A DNA stretch of 64,000 bases, taken from assembly GCA_016271365.2 (NCBI GenBank), contig CM057453.1:500253001-500317000 (forward strand), in the 5' to 3' direction. Source of the DNA: Neoceratodus forsteri. Its lineage: Eukaryota; Chordata; Ceratodontiformes; Ceratodontidae. Positions 34,246 to 44,294 of this stretch are shown here, piece by piece. The notes under the pieces are model-generated. The model was not told the origin of the DNA. It made no database searches and saw only the letters and a program-made list of their open reading frames with translations. The position numbers and the translations under genes are program-made. Within the stretch, counting starts at the first letter, position 1; every line of letters begins with the position of its first letter.

Positions 34246-34667
34246 CCCGGGGTGTACATGTTGAGATCTCTCAGTCTCTCCTTATACGGCTTTTGATGCA
34301 AACCCTGCACCATTTTAGTTTCCCTCCTCTGGACTGCCTCCACCCTGTGTATGCCCTTTCTGAGGTGCAGTCTCCAAAACTGGACACAATACTCCAGGTG
34401 GGTCTCACAAGTGAATGATACAGAGGCAACACCACCTCCTCATTGCTGGAGATACCCACTGCTTTGTCACACTGCCCTGCCACTTTAAGATCATTAGGTA
34501 TGATAACCCTAAGGTCCTTTTCCTGCTTATTGACTGTCAGTACTCCCCAATCCTATACTCAGCTCCTGGGTTCCTATGGCCTAGGTGCATGATTTTGCAT
34601 TTTCTGGCACTGAACCACAACTGTCATGCTCCTGACCACTCCTCAAGTTTAACAAGGTCTACACACA

Positions 34668-34698
<31 letters not shown>

Positions 34699-35085
34699 CT
34701 GTGTGTACATCCTATTACAGATTTTAGTTTCATCTGCAAAAAGGCATACCTTCTCTTCCAGTTCTTCTGCAGTGTCACTTACGAAGACATTCAAGAGACC
34801 CGGTCCCAGTACTGAGCCCTGCAGCTCTCCGTTAATCACGCTCCCCTCATTACAGTGACTGCTGTTAATCATCACCCTCTGCTGCCTATCCATTAACGTT
34901 CCTTATTCATGTCACCACTTTGGATCTCACTCCTAAGCTGCTCAATTTCTTTATCAGTCTCCTTTGTGGCACAGTGTTTAAGGCCTTACTAAAAGTCCAC
35001 ACAGGCCACATCCACAGCACTCCTCTGATCTATTTCCTTGGTCATCCAGTTAAAGAAATCAATTAAATTTACCTACCATCCCCCC
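34246..35085 (-). mobile_element. CR1-like LINE fragment (RT to C-terminus)
   Basis: The minus strand encodes, from 35080 leftward, FNWMTKEIDQ, QRVMINSSHCNE, ELQGSVLGPGLLNVFVSDTA, VCLFADETKICN and then LVRPTWSIVSSF and ETKMVQGLHQKPYKERLRDLNMYT, ending at about 34246 before the tail. An AC microsatellite expanded inside the coding relic near 34650-34698, encoding an artificial VCVCVC stretch. The same family is at 3182-4557. The first palm aspartate region has decayed, and FADD is FADE. Confidence 0.83.
34650..34698. repeat. (AC)n microsatellite in LINE
   Basis: About 20 AC units with small interruptions, inside the RT-to-thumb region of the CR1-like fragment. A shorter AC tract lies at 35090-35105. 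Confidence 0.93.
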
Positions 35086-35164
35086 CACCAAACACACACA
35101 CACACCATGACTGCATGCTGCTTTTGGTCTCGTAGTCCACTGGATTCAAGATACTCTACCAACA

Positions 35165-35725
35165 TGTGTTTGCCTGAGTTGGCTGAAGTGAATTGCTATC
35201 TGAACAGTTATCTAGGTGTTTGTCTGAGTTGGCTGAAGTGAATTGTTATCTGTGCAGTTATCTAGATGTAGAAGGAGCTGCAAATTAGGGGGAGTGGCTT
35301 AAACAGAATGAAGCCAGGTGTTTAAAAACTGCCCTAGATAGCTTCTGGCAGAGAACAGCAAGAGCAAGAAGGTGCTGTTAGAACTATACTTCTCTACTGA
35401 GACTAAAGAACTAGAACTCTACTACTGTGGCCTTCAATTTAGGGTAAAAACAAACAAAAAAATAAAGAGTTTGTTTTTCTGAGCTGGCTGAAGTGAATTA
35501 TCTGTGCAGTTATGTAGGTGTGTGTCTGAGTTGGCTGAAATGAATTGTTATCTGTGCAGTTATCTAGGTGAAGAAGGAGCTGTAGATTGGGGGGAGTGCC
35601 TTAACCAGAAGGAAGCCAGGTTTTAGGATTTAAAACTGCCCTAGTTAGCTTCCAGCAGAGAACAGGAAGAGGAAGGAGGTGCTGTTAGAACTATATTTCT
35701 CTACTGGGACTATATTGCCCTCTTC
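35165..35725 (+). repeat. Tandem 5' UTR monomers of a CR1-like LINE
   Basis: Two copies of an approximately 300-bp unit. tgtctgagttggctgaagtg at 35221 recurs as tgtctgagttggctgaaatg at 35523, a period of 302. Each copy starts with its own 47-50-bp sub-repeat of the ctgagttggctgaagtgaatt block (35171 and 35221; 35476 and 35523). Later blocks such as ctgttagaactata also repeat. The array directly precedes the LINE leader and ORF1. This layout is like the promoter monomers of some L1 families, so a promoter role is plausible but untested. Confidence 0.82.
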
Positions 35726-36086
35726 CCTCCTCCACCCCCACTCTTAGCCAGTTCAACTTTTATAGGCACAGGATTTGACTGACAACAGGAACTTCCTGTT
35801 TGGGAGCAGGAAGAGAGTGATCACAGAGCCAAAAGACATCCTAGAAGGAAAAGAGTAGCTCTCCCCCCCCAGCTGCTGGAGGTCTGGCTCTGAGCAAGTA
35901 AGGAGACTACTGAGAATACAGGAACTTCCTGTCTCCAGAACAGGAAGATCAGGAGCTTTAAGGGCACGGATGCAGTAGGTAAGTAGGGAAGAAATATATA
36001 TATATATATATTACAAAAAAAAGTAATAAATAAACAGAGGAAAGAGTAAGTATTCAAAACAACAGTAAAGGGTCCAGAAATAAGAC

Positions 36087-36604
36087 TTGATTGGAGTGCT
36101 GCAGTGCAGTGGCTGTGATGCAGCAGTCTTCCGGGAGACATTCTGGAGGATGCGGTATTGCCCCATCTGCTGGCACCTCTCTGGGCTGAGGGAGGAGGGT
36201 GCTCGTCTCCAGGCTGAGTTGGCCAAGATTTGGGGGACCTCCTCTCTCAACCAGGGACCACCAAGGCCACCGCCGCTGCCTCAGAGGTTGCCAAGAAAAA
36301 GGAGCGGTTGGACCAGTGTGGGCTCAGGGAGGGTGAGGGTGGTGGAACAGAGGTGTATCTCTCCAGTTGTACCTCTCCACAATTCGTATGCCACTCTGGC
36401 AGAGTGTGGTTCCTCTATAGAGGCACCCGCAGTGCAGACCAAGGAGGATGTTGGAGCCTCCACAAAGGAGACCACAGTAGGGTGGCATGGGACCACACAG
36501 GAAGGAAACAACTCCTGGTGAGGGACTCCATTGTTAGGAGGGTACAACTGGGGAGGAGAGGAGTGGAGAGGGAGATAAGGTGCCTGCCAGATGCCATGGC
36601 TTGA
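36087..36604 (+). pseudogene. CR1-like ORF1 (zinc-knuckle-like start, esterase start)
   Basis: Two overlapping frames. The first, from the ATG at 36087, has MRYCPICWHLSGLREEGARL, a CxxC motif followed by an arginine-rich helix also seen in the copy at 42740. The second, from about 36505, has LLVRDSIVRRVQLGRRG and REIRCLPDAMA, corresponding to the (V)GDSxxR block and CLPGA block of the GDSL-type esterase in CR1 ORF1 proteins; the G of GDS is changed to R. The rest of the esterase is missing. CR1 ORF1 binds RNA, and its esterase is thought to act on lipids. Confidence 0.75.
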
Positions 36605-36679
36605 GGGACAGGGAGCAAATCCTCAGGATCTGGGAGCAGCTGCACAGGTACACAACCTACAGGAGAGAAAGGAACGGTA

Positions 36680-39230
36680 GAAGACGGGAGGAGTAGCTCT
36701 CTATGTAAGGAAGGGATAAATGCAATGGAACAAAAGAGTAAACAGGGAGGAGGAGAAGAGGCACTGTGGGTCACCTTAGAGACTGGAAATGGCACCACAG
36801 TCCACACAGGGTTGTATACAGACTCCATCTCGGGGAATTGACAAGGATATGATGAAGGCATCCGTGAGGATGGCAGAAAAAGGAGATATACTGTTGATGG
36901 GGAACCTGAATATGCCAGATGTTAACTGTAGCACCTTTGCTGCAGCCACATCCAAGAGCAGGGCCATTATCGATGCCCTACTGGGGGCATGCCTCAGACA
37001 GCTAGTGCTGGAACCCACTCAGGAGGGAGCAATCTTAGACCTCATACTCTCAAATGGGGACAGTGAAAGGATCTCAGATCTAGAAGTGGGTAGCCATCTG
37101 GGAACAAGTGGCCACCAGTGTGGTTCACGATAAACTCAGCTGCAGAGTCAAGCCATACAAAAGTGAGGTACTGGACTTCAAGAGGGCTGACTTTGTCAAA
37201 ATGGGAGAGTGCCTCAGAAAAGCACTAGCAAACTGGCAAGAAGGAGGGGTGGAGAAACAATGGGAAACATCAAAACTGCCATCACAGAGGCAACAAGCCT
37301 TTGTGTGAAGCAAATAAACAAATCAAAACAAAAGAAAAAGCCACTATGGTTCTCAAAAGAGGTGGCGGGGAAGGTTATGTAGAAAAAGATAGCATTTAGG
37401 AAGTATAAGAAAACACAGAAGGAGCAGGACAGAGAACTGTACCAGTTAGGCAGAAGGAAGCAGGGAAGGCAGTTAGAATACCAAAAGCCCAAACTGAGGA
37501 AAAGATAGCCAACTCGGTTAAGAAGGGGGATAAAACCTTTTATAGGTACATTAGGGAGCATAGAAAGACAAAGGGAGGGATAGTGAGGCTGAATAGAATG
37601 GATGGTGGGTGGGCAGAGAGGGACAGTGAAAAAGTAGGGATACTGAACAAATACTTCTCAGTATTCACAAAGAGGAAGAAGAGCGGTACCTAATTCAATT
37701 AACAGAAGCACTCTGGATATGGGGGTGATCCCAGTCCTTTCACAGAAGAAAGGGTTCTGAAAGAGCTCCTAAAACTGAAGGTGGACAAAGCAATGGGGCC
37801 TGACAGGATTCACCCAGAATTCTAAAAGAATTAAGGGAAGAACTAGTGACACCACTAACTACTCTTTTTAACAAATCATGGGAGGATGGTATGGTACCTG
37901 AGGACTGGAGGAGGGCAGATGTGATTCCCCTTCACAAAAGTGGAAGCAAGGCAGAGGTAGGAAACTACAGACCTGTCAATTTGACCTCTGTGGTAGGGAA
38001 AATGATGGAATCACTTCTCAAGGAAAGAATTGTCGAGTACCTAAATGCCAGTGGGGCACAGGACCCAAGCCAGCATGGATTCACAGCAGCAAGGTTATGT
38101 CAGAGATCTAATCGATTTCTTTGACTGGGTGACCACAGTAGTAGACCAGGGAGGGGCTGTGGACATGGCCTACCTAGACTTTAGCAAGGCATTTGACACA
38201 GTCCCACACAAAAGATTAAAAAACAAATTAGCCAGCCTGGGAGTGGGTCCCAGGGTGGTAGCCTGGGTAAAACATTGGCTGGACATCAGGACACAGAAGG
38301 TAATAGTAAACGGAGTCCACTCTGAAGAAAGGGGGGTTACTAGTGGGGTACCACAGGGTTCAGTACTGGGTTCAGTCCTTTTTAATGTCTTTATAAGTGA
38401 CACTGCAGAGGGACTGGAAGGAAAGTATGCCTCTTTGCAGACGACACAAAGATCTGCAACAGGGTTGATACACAAGGGGTATGGAAAGGATGAGAAGGGA
38501 CTTGGCAAGGTTGGAGGAATGGTCAGAAGTATGGCAGCTTGGATTCAATGCAAAGAAGTGCAAAATAATGCACCTGGGAAACAAAAGCCAGGGAAGAGTA
38601 CACAATGGGGGGTTAGTAACAACAACAAAATGAAAGGGACCTGGAGGTAATCATATCAGATGACCTTAAGGTTAGCAAGCAATGTGAGAAGGCAGTAGGA
38701 GGGGTTGGGGGATACTGAGATGTATAGGAGAGGCATCACCAGTAGAAAACAGAAGTTGTTTTCCCTCTGTACAGACAGTTGGTGAGACCCCATCTGGAGT
38801 ACTGCATGCAGTTCTGGAGACCCCATCTCCGCAAGGACATAGACAGGATGGAGGCAGTCCAGAGGAGGGCAACTAAAATGGTGCAGGGTCTGCAAGAGAA
38901 GCCATACGAGGAGAGACTAAAGGAACTTAATATGTATACCCTTGAGGAAAGGAAGGAGAGGGCGACCATGATTGAAACTTTTAAGTACCTCAGTGGAATC
39001 AACAAAGTCCAAGAGGGTAGCATCTTTCAGAAAAAGAGATGTGCAAGAACAAGGGGACACAATTTGAAGATAGAGGGGGGGATGTCTCAGGGGCAATGTG
39101 AGGAAGTATTTATTCACAGAGAGGGTGGTGGACGCATGGAACCGCCTTCCTGAGGAGGTTGTGGGGTCTAAAACTGTGGGAGAATTCAAGAATGCACGGG
39201 ACAGACATAAGGCAATTCTTGTGGGGGGTA
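36680..39230 (+). pseudogene. CR1-like ORF2 (partial endonuclease, RT, C-terminus)
   Basis: Endonuclease C-terminal half: GDILLMGNLNMPDVNCS (36880-36930), LVLEPTQEGAILDLILSNGD and SHLGTSGHQ (the usual SDH is SGH). RT: WEDGMVPEDWRRADVIPLHK (37880-37940), [39 protein letters not shown] (38165-38225), [18 protein letters not shown] and an out-of-frame FADDTK-like stretch at about 38430. C-terminus: LVRPHLEYCMQFWRPHL, MVQGLQEKPYEERLKELNMY, KRCARTRGHNLKI (38780-39080), VVDAWNRLPEEVV-like sequence near 39130. RT motifs are well kept, but frameshifts occur at about 38100 and 38450 and the first half of the endonuclease is missing. Confidence 0.88.
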
Positions 39231-39673
39231 GTAAGAAATAGGCTGTTGGTTAACTAGGATCTGCAGCTTATCCTGTAAGTAGGGAAATGGGCAGACTAGG
39301 TGGGCCAAGCGGTCCTTATCTGCCATCAAAGTCTATGTTTTTATGTTTCTAACATTTCCTTTAGCAGGGTTTCCATTAATTTCCCCACCACTTACGTGAG
39401 ACTGGTTTTCCTGCAGCTGCTAGCCTCTTCCCTGCTACCGCTGCTGTTCTTATGGAGCGGGACCACATCTGATCTCCTCCAGTCCTCTGGAACCACACCT
39501 GTTTCCAGTCAGTTGTTGTATAAGGCCATCAGTGAAGCAGCTAGCACCTCCATGAGTTCCTATAGTACCCTTAGGTGCATCCTGTCCAGTCCCATAACCA
39601 TACCCACTTTCAGAGCTGCAAGTCCTTTCAGAACTCTTCCTCTGAAAATGAACTTGTGACCCATCCTCCTCCA

Positions 39674-40509
39674 TTAACTCATTCAGGCCTAGATACACCT
39701 GTAGGTGGCATCTGAGAGCATATCCACTCAAGCAAATAACACCTGTAAGCGTACTCAGCTGACTTTCACTCAGGCCAGGAAGCGTCTGGAGAAGTCAACA
39801 GTTTGTACCCACATATCAAACAAATCGAATTGCCCAGAACTGATTGCGCCTTTTCATTAGAAAGGTAATTTTTGCCGAACAATTTGCTGCAGATACTTTG
39901 GGTCTATCATGTATACTTTAGGAGTTATTCGCATTTGTTTAAGGTATGGTGTGCATGACTGACATTTGTCTCTGAAGCCTCATTTAAGCACCTTGAATAA
40001 ATCTGAAAAAAAAAACAGTTTGCTATTTCAGCTAGTATAAAATAAAAACTAAATGAATTACAATTGATTGCATAGCACAATTAGAAAGGTAATTGTGTGC
40101 TGAACAATTTTGCTGCTGATACTTTGTGTCTAGCATGTATACTTCAGGAGTTATTTGCATTTGTTTAAGGTATGGTGTGCATGGCTGACATTTGTTTCTC
40201 AAGCCTCACCTATGCACCTTGAAAAACTCTGAAAAAAAACAGTTGTTTGGTATTTCAGCTAGTTTAAAATAAAAACAAAACTGATTACAGTTGATTGCAT
40301 AGCACTATTGAAAAGATAATGTTGTGCTGAACAAGTTTGCCACTCATACTTTCTGTGTAGCACTTACTGTTCAAGAGGTAGTCACATTTGTTTATGGCAT
40401 GCTGATTATGACTTGATTTTGCTTAGAAAGGCCCAGGATGCAGTGCTAAGAGTATACCGGGCACAAGTGGTGGAAGTCTCAAGGAGCTCTTGTGGTGCGA
40501 ATGAGTTAA
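39674..40509. mobile_element. TTAA-flanked MITE (piggyBac-like) with internal tandem repeats
   Basis: An 836-bp insertion in the LINE above. It is bounded by TTAA at 39674-39677 and 40506-40509, and by perfect 12-base inverted ends: attaactcattc (39673-39684) and gaatgagttaat (40499-40510). No transposase ORF. TTAA target duplication with a short TIR starting CTCATTC fits piggyBac-like non-autonomous elements; Kolobok-type TTAA elements are an alternative. The LINE reads through on both sides. The interior is largely a tandem array of about 225-bp units. Confidence 0.78.
39858..40440. repeat. About 225-bp tandem array inside the MITE
   Basis: Two and a half copies. The block tagaaaggtaatt (39859, 40083) recurs as tgaaaagataat near 40309, with periods of 224 and 227. 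Shared blocks include gctgaacaa, gatactttgtgtctagcatg, gtttaaggtatggtgtgcatg and a run of 8-10 A preceding cagtttg. The third copy is the most diverged. No ORF. A short satellite-like array within a transposon. Confidence 0.9.
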
Positions 40510-41784
40510 TACCTGCTGCTCTCTGGCAGTCCGTCCGCCCTTCACCCCACTGTGAAGACTAAGCAGAAGTGCTTGATCAGAATGTCTGCTTATTCTTCAC
40601 CCTCCTCTGCAGACTCCCCCTGCCGCCCTCCCCATCCTCACTATCCCTTCCCTTGCTTTTCTCTTCTCACATAGGTACCGAAAGGAGTCTTATCCCCTTT
40701 AGCTATCCTTTCCTCTGTCTGTGCCTTTGCTCCCCTCACCGCCTTTCCTGTTTCCATCTGTTTTACTTGGCATACCTCCCTGTCTTCCTCAACCTGTGTT
40801 TCCTTATACCTCCTGAGTGCCACCCTTTTTTTTCCTGACTACCTTGGCCACTTCCCTAGAGAAACATGACAGCTTCTTTCCTTTGGCTTTTACTCACTTC
40901 CTTCATGCAGAGGTTGGTTGCCTAAATTATGCTCTTCCTTATTTTTTCTCACTGTGCCTCTATCCCTCCCTGTCAATCCCCACTACGAGACAGTTTCTGG
41001 GGCAGTCTCCCCCTTCATTACAATGTGCCCTCCTAAAGTCCAGGACCCGTGTCCTTGTGCAGTTTGCCTCCGCTCTTGTCTTAATGTTAAACCACGCTGT
41101 ATGGCAATCACTGGTACCTAGGGAGCTGCCCACTGTGACGTTTGCGGTGTTGTCCCTGTTTGTAAACATCAGGTCCAGAGTTGTCCTGCCCCTAGTGGGT
41201 TCCTTGACTAGCTGCCTGAGAAAAGCCCCTTTTATGGAGTCAAAGATGGCCCTGCTCCTTGCCAAAGCTGCAGCTGAAAGGCTCCAATCCAATCTGGCAG
41301 ACTGAAGTCCCCAAATAGTGACATCTTCCTCTTACTTGCCATCCTGAAGATGACTTCAAGTGCCTTATCCAACTCCTGTCCCTGTGCTGCATACCACCTC
41401 GGTACAGATAGCAGCCCCATTACTTGTTAAAAGATGACCCGACAGCACATCTAGCCCTTCTTTTCCTCTAGGTGACCCTGTATGTTCCTTGCCTTGATTT
41501 CCTCCCTCCATATGGTACAACTGCTCCTCTCTTTCCTGACTCTCCTGAACAGACAGAAGCCCAGTATGGGCATGTCCCAGTCATGGATGTCGATGCACCA
41601 CGACTCCATTATGGCCACCAAATTCAGGCTAGCCTCCACCATGATGGCCTCCAGGTCTGGGATTTTATTTTCTAGACTCCTTGCATGCTTCCCCACCCCC
41701 TGCATGTGCTGTCCCCTGGGAAGGGGAAAGGAGAAGGGGGAACTGTTTAACCAGGAATGGCACACTAAGAATGAGCTTGTTTCC

Positions 41785-41925
41785 AGGTGCGACCTGGGAG
41801 CACAAGGAAGTTAAGTGACTTGCTCAAGGTCACACAGTATGCAAGTGAGGGATGATGGGATTCAAACCCAGGTCTCCAGGTTTGCAGCTCAGTGCCTTTA
41901 ACCACTACGCTATGCAGCCTCCCTG
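41785..41925 (-). mobile_element. CORE-SINE (MIR-like)
   Basis: On the minus strand it starts ggctgcatagcgtagtggtt (pol III box A-like), then gcactgagctgcaaacc and tgggtttgaatccc (box B-like, at 41857-41870 in reverse). The core stretch gtgtgaccttgagcaagtca follows, with cttaacttcc. A tRNA-derived head followed by this core is the hallmark of CORE-SINEs such as MIR. The 3' LINE-derived tail is not clearly visible. It is relatively well preserved for such an old family, so it may be a lineage-specific relative. Confidence 0.85.
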
Positions 41926-41984
41926 TCCGCTGAGGCTCATCCCGCTCCCCCCTTTCTTCTGTTTTTACTTTCTCTGTTATCTGG

Positions 41985-42600
41985 TTGCCATCACTAAGAC
42001 ATGGGCCATGGAGTGCAACGAATGGGACCTTTCAGTCCCAGGATATGCACTCTACAGAAAGGATGGGGGAGCACTCTATTTTAGGGAGGGCATAAGAGAC
42101 ACAGTTAACCAGAATGACAGTCACATGGATGTCGAATCCTTGTGGGTTCAACTGATTTCAGCATCAGGGATGAAGCTGCACTTGGAGGCGATATAATGAC
42201 CTCCAAGTCAGGGGGAAGAGAAGGACAGATAGCTCACACAGGAAATCAAAAAGGTTTTAGGAAGGGGAAATACAGTGGTGGTCGGAGACCTGAACTTACC
42301 CAACATAAACTGGGATGTTCCAGTGGCAAAATCCACCAGAAGTCAGATCTTCCTGGACTCCCTACAGAGCAACATCCTCACACAGTTGGTAAAGCATACA
42401 ACCAGGCAGAGGGCAGTCCTGGATGTAGTTCTTACTAACAGTGAGGCAGCAGGGGCAGTTAGGATCAGGGAACCACTAGTCAATAGTGATCATAACACCA
42501 TATGGTTTGAGATTTCTTCTGGAACTGAAAAACATAAATCCCAGATGGAAGTCCTGATCTTCAAGGGAGCAAACTTTGAAACACAGGTAACAGTCTCAAA
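41985..42600 (+). pseudogene. CR1-like endonuclease fragment
   Basis: The plus strand encodes VAITKTWAMECNEWDLSVPG (41985-42045), YRKDGGALYFREGIRD, then, after a frame change, VVGDLNLPNINWDVP (42278-42320), LTQLVKHTTRQRAVLDVVLT and NSDHNTIWFEISS. These are the second half of an AP-type endonuclease, with the GDxN and SDH motifs intact. The fragment ends in a (GA)n tract at 42600-42640 followed by A-rich sequence to about 42670. No RT follows. Confidence 0.82.
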
Positions 42601-42603
42601 GAG

Positions 42604-42638
<35 letters not shown>

Positions 42639-42640
42639 GG
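42600..42640. repeat. (GA)n microsatellite
   Basis: Near-perfect GA repeat of about 40 bp at the end of the endonuclease fragment. Confidence 0.93.
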
Positions 42641-42739
42641 GTGAAGAAGATATATAAATAAAATAAACCATCAAGAGGGGAACAAAAGGCACATGCAGGA
42701 GAGCTTGGAGTGTATTTGAGGGCAAAGTAAGCTAAAGTA

Positions 42740-43490
42740 AGATGACACACAGAGTGGTGCAGTGGGTGCAGCGCAGCAGTCTTCAGATGTATAGTCTGGA
42801 AACTGGGGTTCTGCCCCATTTGTAGGCACCTCTGGGCTGTGGGCAGAGGTGACCAGGCTCCAGGCCGAGCTGGCAGGAGATGGAACCTTCACTTCACCCA
42901 GAGGCCACCATGTCCCCAGATAATGCCACAGCGGATACCAAGACAGCAGATCTGGAGGGACTACAGTGGGCTTAGGGAGGTTAGGGAAGTGGGACGGTCT
43001 ACATCCCCCAACCGGTCCAACTGCAGAAGAAATATACTGTTCTTGAGGAGCGGGAGTGTCCCACAGGTGAGCCAGAGGTTGAGACCAGGGAGGATGAGCA
43101 GACCAACAGGGAGGAGGGCACGTGGGCAAAACCCAGAGAACCCCAGAGGAGGATGAAGCTTATCCTAGTGGGGGATTCAACTGTTTGGCATATGGAGCTA
43201 GGCACAGACAGCGGAATAAAGAGGTAGGTTAAGTGTCTCCCAGGAGGCACAGCTCGGAAGGAGGGGGAGCGGATCCACAGGCTCGATAGGGCAGTGGCAA
43301 AGAGGGGAGGGACAGGCGTCGTTGTCCACCTGGGGACAAATGACCTAGGCAGGGAGGGAGCTAGCATTTAGAAAGCACAGGAGGAGTTCAGAGAATTGGG
43401 GAGGCAACTTGGGGAGCAGGCGACTTCTGTAACATTTTCAGAGGTCCTGCCTGTCTTTGGAAACAGGGAGGTGAGAAATAAACACATCAG
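42740..43490 (+). pseudogene. CR1-like ORF1 with GDSL-type esterase, interrupted by L2
   Basis: Starts with the same block as the ORF1 at 36087 (FCPICRHLWAVGRGDQAPGR). It then has a Pro/Arg-rich middle and the esterase: MKLILVGDSTVWHMELGTD (43153-43210; GDS holds the catalytic serine), KCLPGGTARKEGERI, GTGVVVHLGTNDLGREG (43310-43360; conserved GxND block), EEFRELGRQL and VTFSEVLPVFGNREVRNKHIR (about 43430-43490). The reading stops at the L2 insertion at 43490 and resumes at 60774 with RRFNNWLEAG. The esterase is thus nearly complete, but the frame has a stop near 43230. Confidence 0.82.
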
Positions 43491-43501
43491 AGACCGAAAC
43501 A

Positions 43502-43540
43502 TGTTAGACCATGCACACATCATGTGTGCATGGTCTAACA
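43502..43540. repeat. Perfect 19-bp palindrome at the L2 5' end
   Basis: Arms tgttagaccatgcacacat (43502-43520) and atgtgtgcatggtctaaca (43522-43540) are exact reverse complements around a single base. It lies 12 bp inside the L2 5' junction. Confidence 0.95.
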
Positions 43541-43852
43541 AATTCCTTAAGCCCCCTCCCAAAATTATCGCTAGCAGAGTCCTTCCTCGTGGAAAACTTC
43601 CACATCTCAAACAACACCTGCTTCTACAAGACTGGCTACCCATTTATGAAGCAACAGATGTTAACTTGGCTCTTGATCACTTCATCTCAATTTTCAACAA
43701 AGCCTGTGACCTCTTTGCCCCTGTTAAAAGGCGCAAAACAAAATTTCTCTCTAACCCATGGGTCACCGTGGCTCTTCTCTCACAGCTGAAACTAAGGGAT
43801 CACCTCTGGGCAGTTGCCAGGGCCACTGGCAAACAACTGGACATCCAAAATT
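43541..43852 (+). pseudogene. L2 ORF2 linker (first part)
   Basis: The plus strand encodes HLKQHLLLQDWLPIYEA, LDHFISIFNKACDLFAPVKR, KTKFLSNPWVTVALLSQLKL, RDHLWAVARATGKQLDI. This is the endonuclease-to-RT linker of L2-type LINEs (the NPW block and following basic helix). The frame is open here. It is cut at AATT (43849-43852) by the retrovirus and continues at 58538 with the expected YK start. Confidence 0.85.
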
Positions 43853-44272
43853 TGTAGTAGAAATTTCTGAGTTCATGCTAGTATATGCTGTTACAGGGTC
43901 ACAGAATGTCACCAGGTTATCTGAGGTGCATTTGTAGAAGCAGAAAGCAAGATAAAACTGGATAGAACTGGTTGTAACAGCCTAAAAAAGAGGAACTAAC
44001 TGTCAGGAAACCAAAACCATATTAGGAAGTTGTTGACAGCAGTTCTTGGAATTAGATAGTAGTTCTTGGAATTAGATACTCCTTTCATTGGAATTAACAA
44101 CGCCTTGATAATAAGTGTATATAAGTGATTGACTAATGAAACTCAGGAAGCCTTGCATGTTGTTGGAAGCAGACTCCCATATGCATATGTAATAAACCAT
44201 TCTTCATACTATGCAGTGGCCCTGAGTCTGATTTTTAAACTAAAGTGTAGAAGAATATATTTTTCCACGACA
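43853..44272 (+). repeat. ERV 5' LTR
   Basis: 420 bp, starting TGTAGTAG and ending CCACGACA. Contains a TATA box tatataag (44118-44125), a polyadenylation signal aataaa (44191-44196) and a local duplication of agttcttggaattagata (44041 and 44061). U3, R and U5 follow the usual order. Differs from the 3' LTR by 11 substitutions and a few small indels in about 400 bp. Confidence 0.95.
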
Positions 44273-44276
44273 ATTT

Positions 44277-44294
44277 TGGCGTAGTCGGCAGGAT
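44277..44294 (+). promoter_or_regulatory. Primer binding site complementary to tRNA-Ser
   Basis: TGGCGTAGTCGGCAGGAT, four bases after the LTR. It is complementary to the 3' end of vertebrate tRNA-Ser of the UGA/AGA type (...ATCCTGCCGACTACG-CCA), as I recall that sequence. All 18 bases fit. The tRNA assignment should be confirmed against the host tRNA set. Confidence 0.82.

Larger units (their letters stand above)
35165..39352 (+). mobile_element. CR1-like LINE, longest copy (5' monomers, ORF1, ORF2, 3' tail)
   Basis: Plus-strand copy with tandem 5' monomers, a leader (35726-36086) with an (AT)n tract near 35995-36011, ORF1 (36087-36604), ORF2 (about 36680-39230) and the family 3' end (ccttatctgccatcaaagtctatgttttt...). 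It ends at about 39352 in the ATGTTTCT-like tail unit. The N-terminal half of the endonuclease is deleted between ORF1 and about 36680. Several frameshifts make it inactive. It abuts an inverted relative at 39353. Confidence 0.85.
39353..41765 (-). mobile_element. CR1-like LINE fragment (endonuclease to early RT) carrying a MITE
   Basis: Minus strand. Endonuclease: NKIPDLEAIMVEASLNLVAI and ESWCIDIHDWDMPI (41580-41680), KMSLFGDFSLPDW (about 41310-41350), LRQLVKEPTRGRTTLDLMFT and LGTSDCHTAWF (41080-41220), with the SDH motif kept. A basic linker with TYVRREKQGKG lies near 40650. A MITE (39674-40509) separates this from the start of the RT (39673-39353), where VVPEDWRRSDVVPLHK and GKLMETLL-like stretches appear in shifted frames. 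No later RT is present: the left end stops against the 3' tail of the plus-strand copy. Confidence 0.8.

Noticed and set aside
34654..34893. VCVCVCV-type cysteine-rich peptide
   Set aside because: Product of an AC microsatellite expanded within a LINE RT relic.
36087..36521. Host zinc-finger gene (CPIC motif)
   Set aside because: The same block occurs at 42740 and is followed in both places by CR1-type esterase sequence; it is LINE ORF1.
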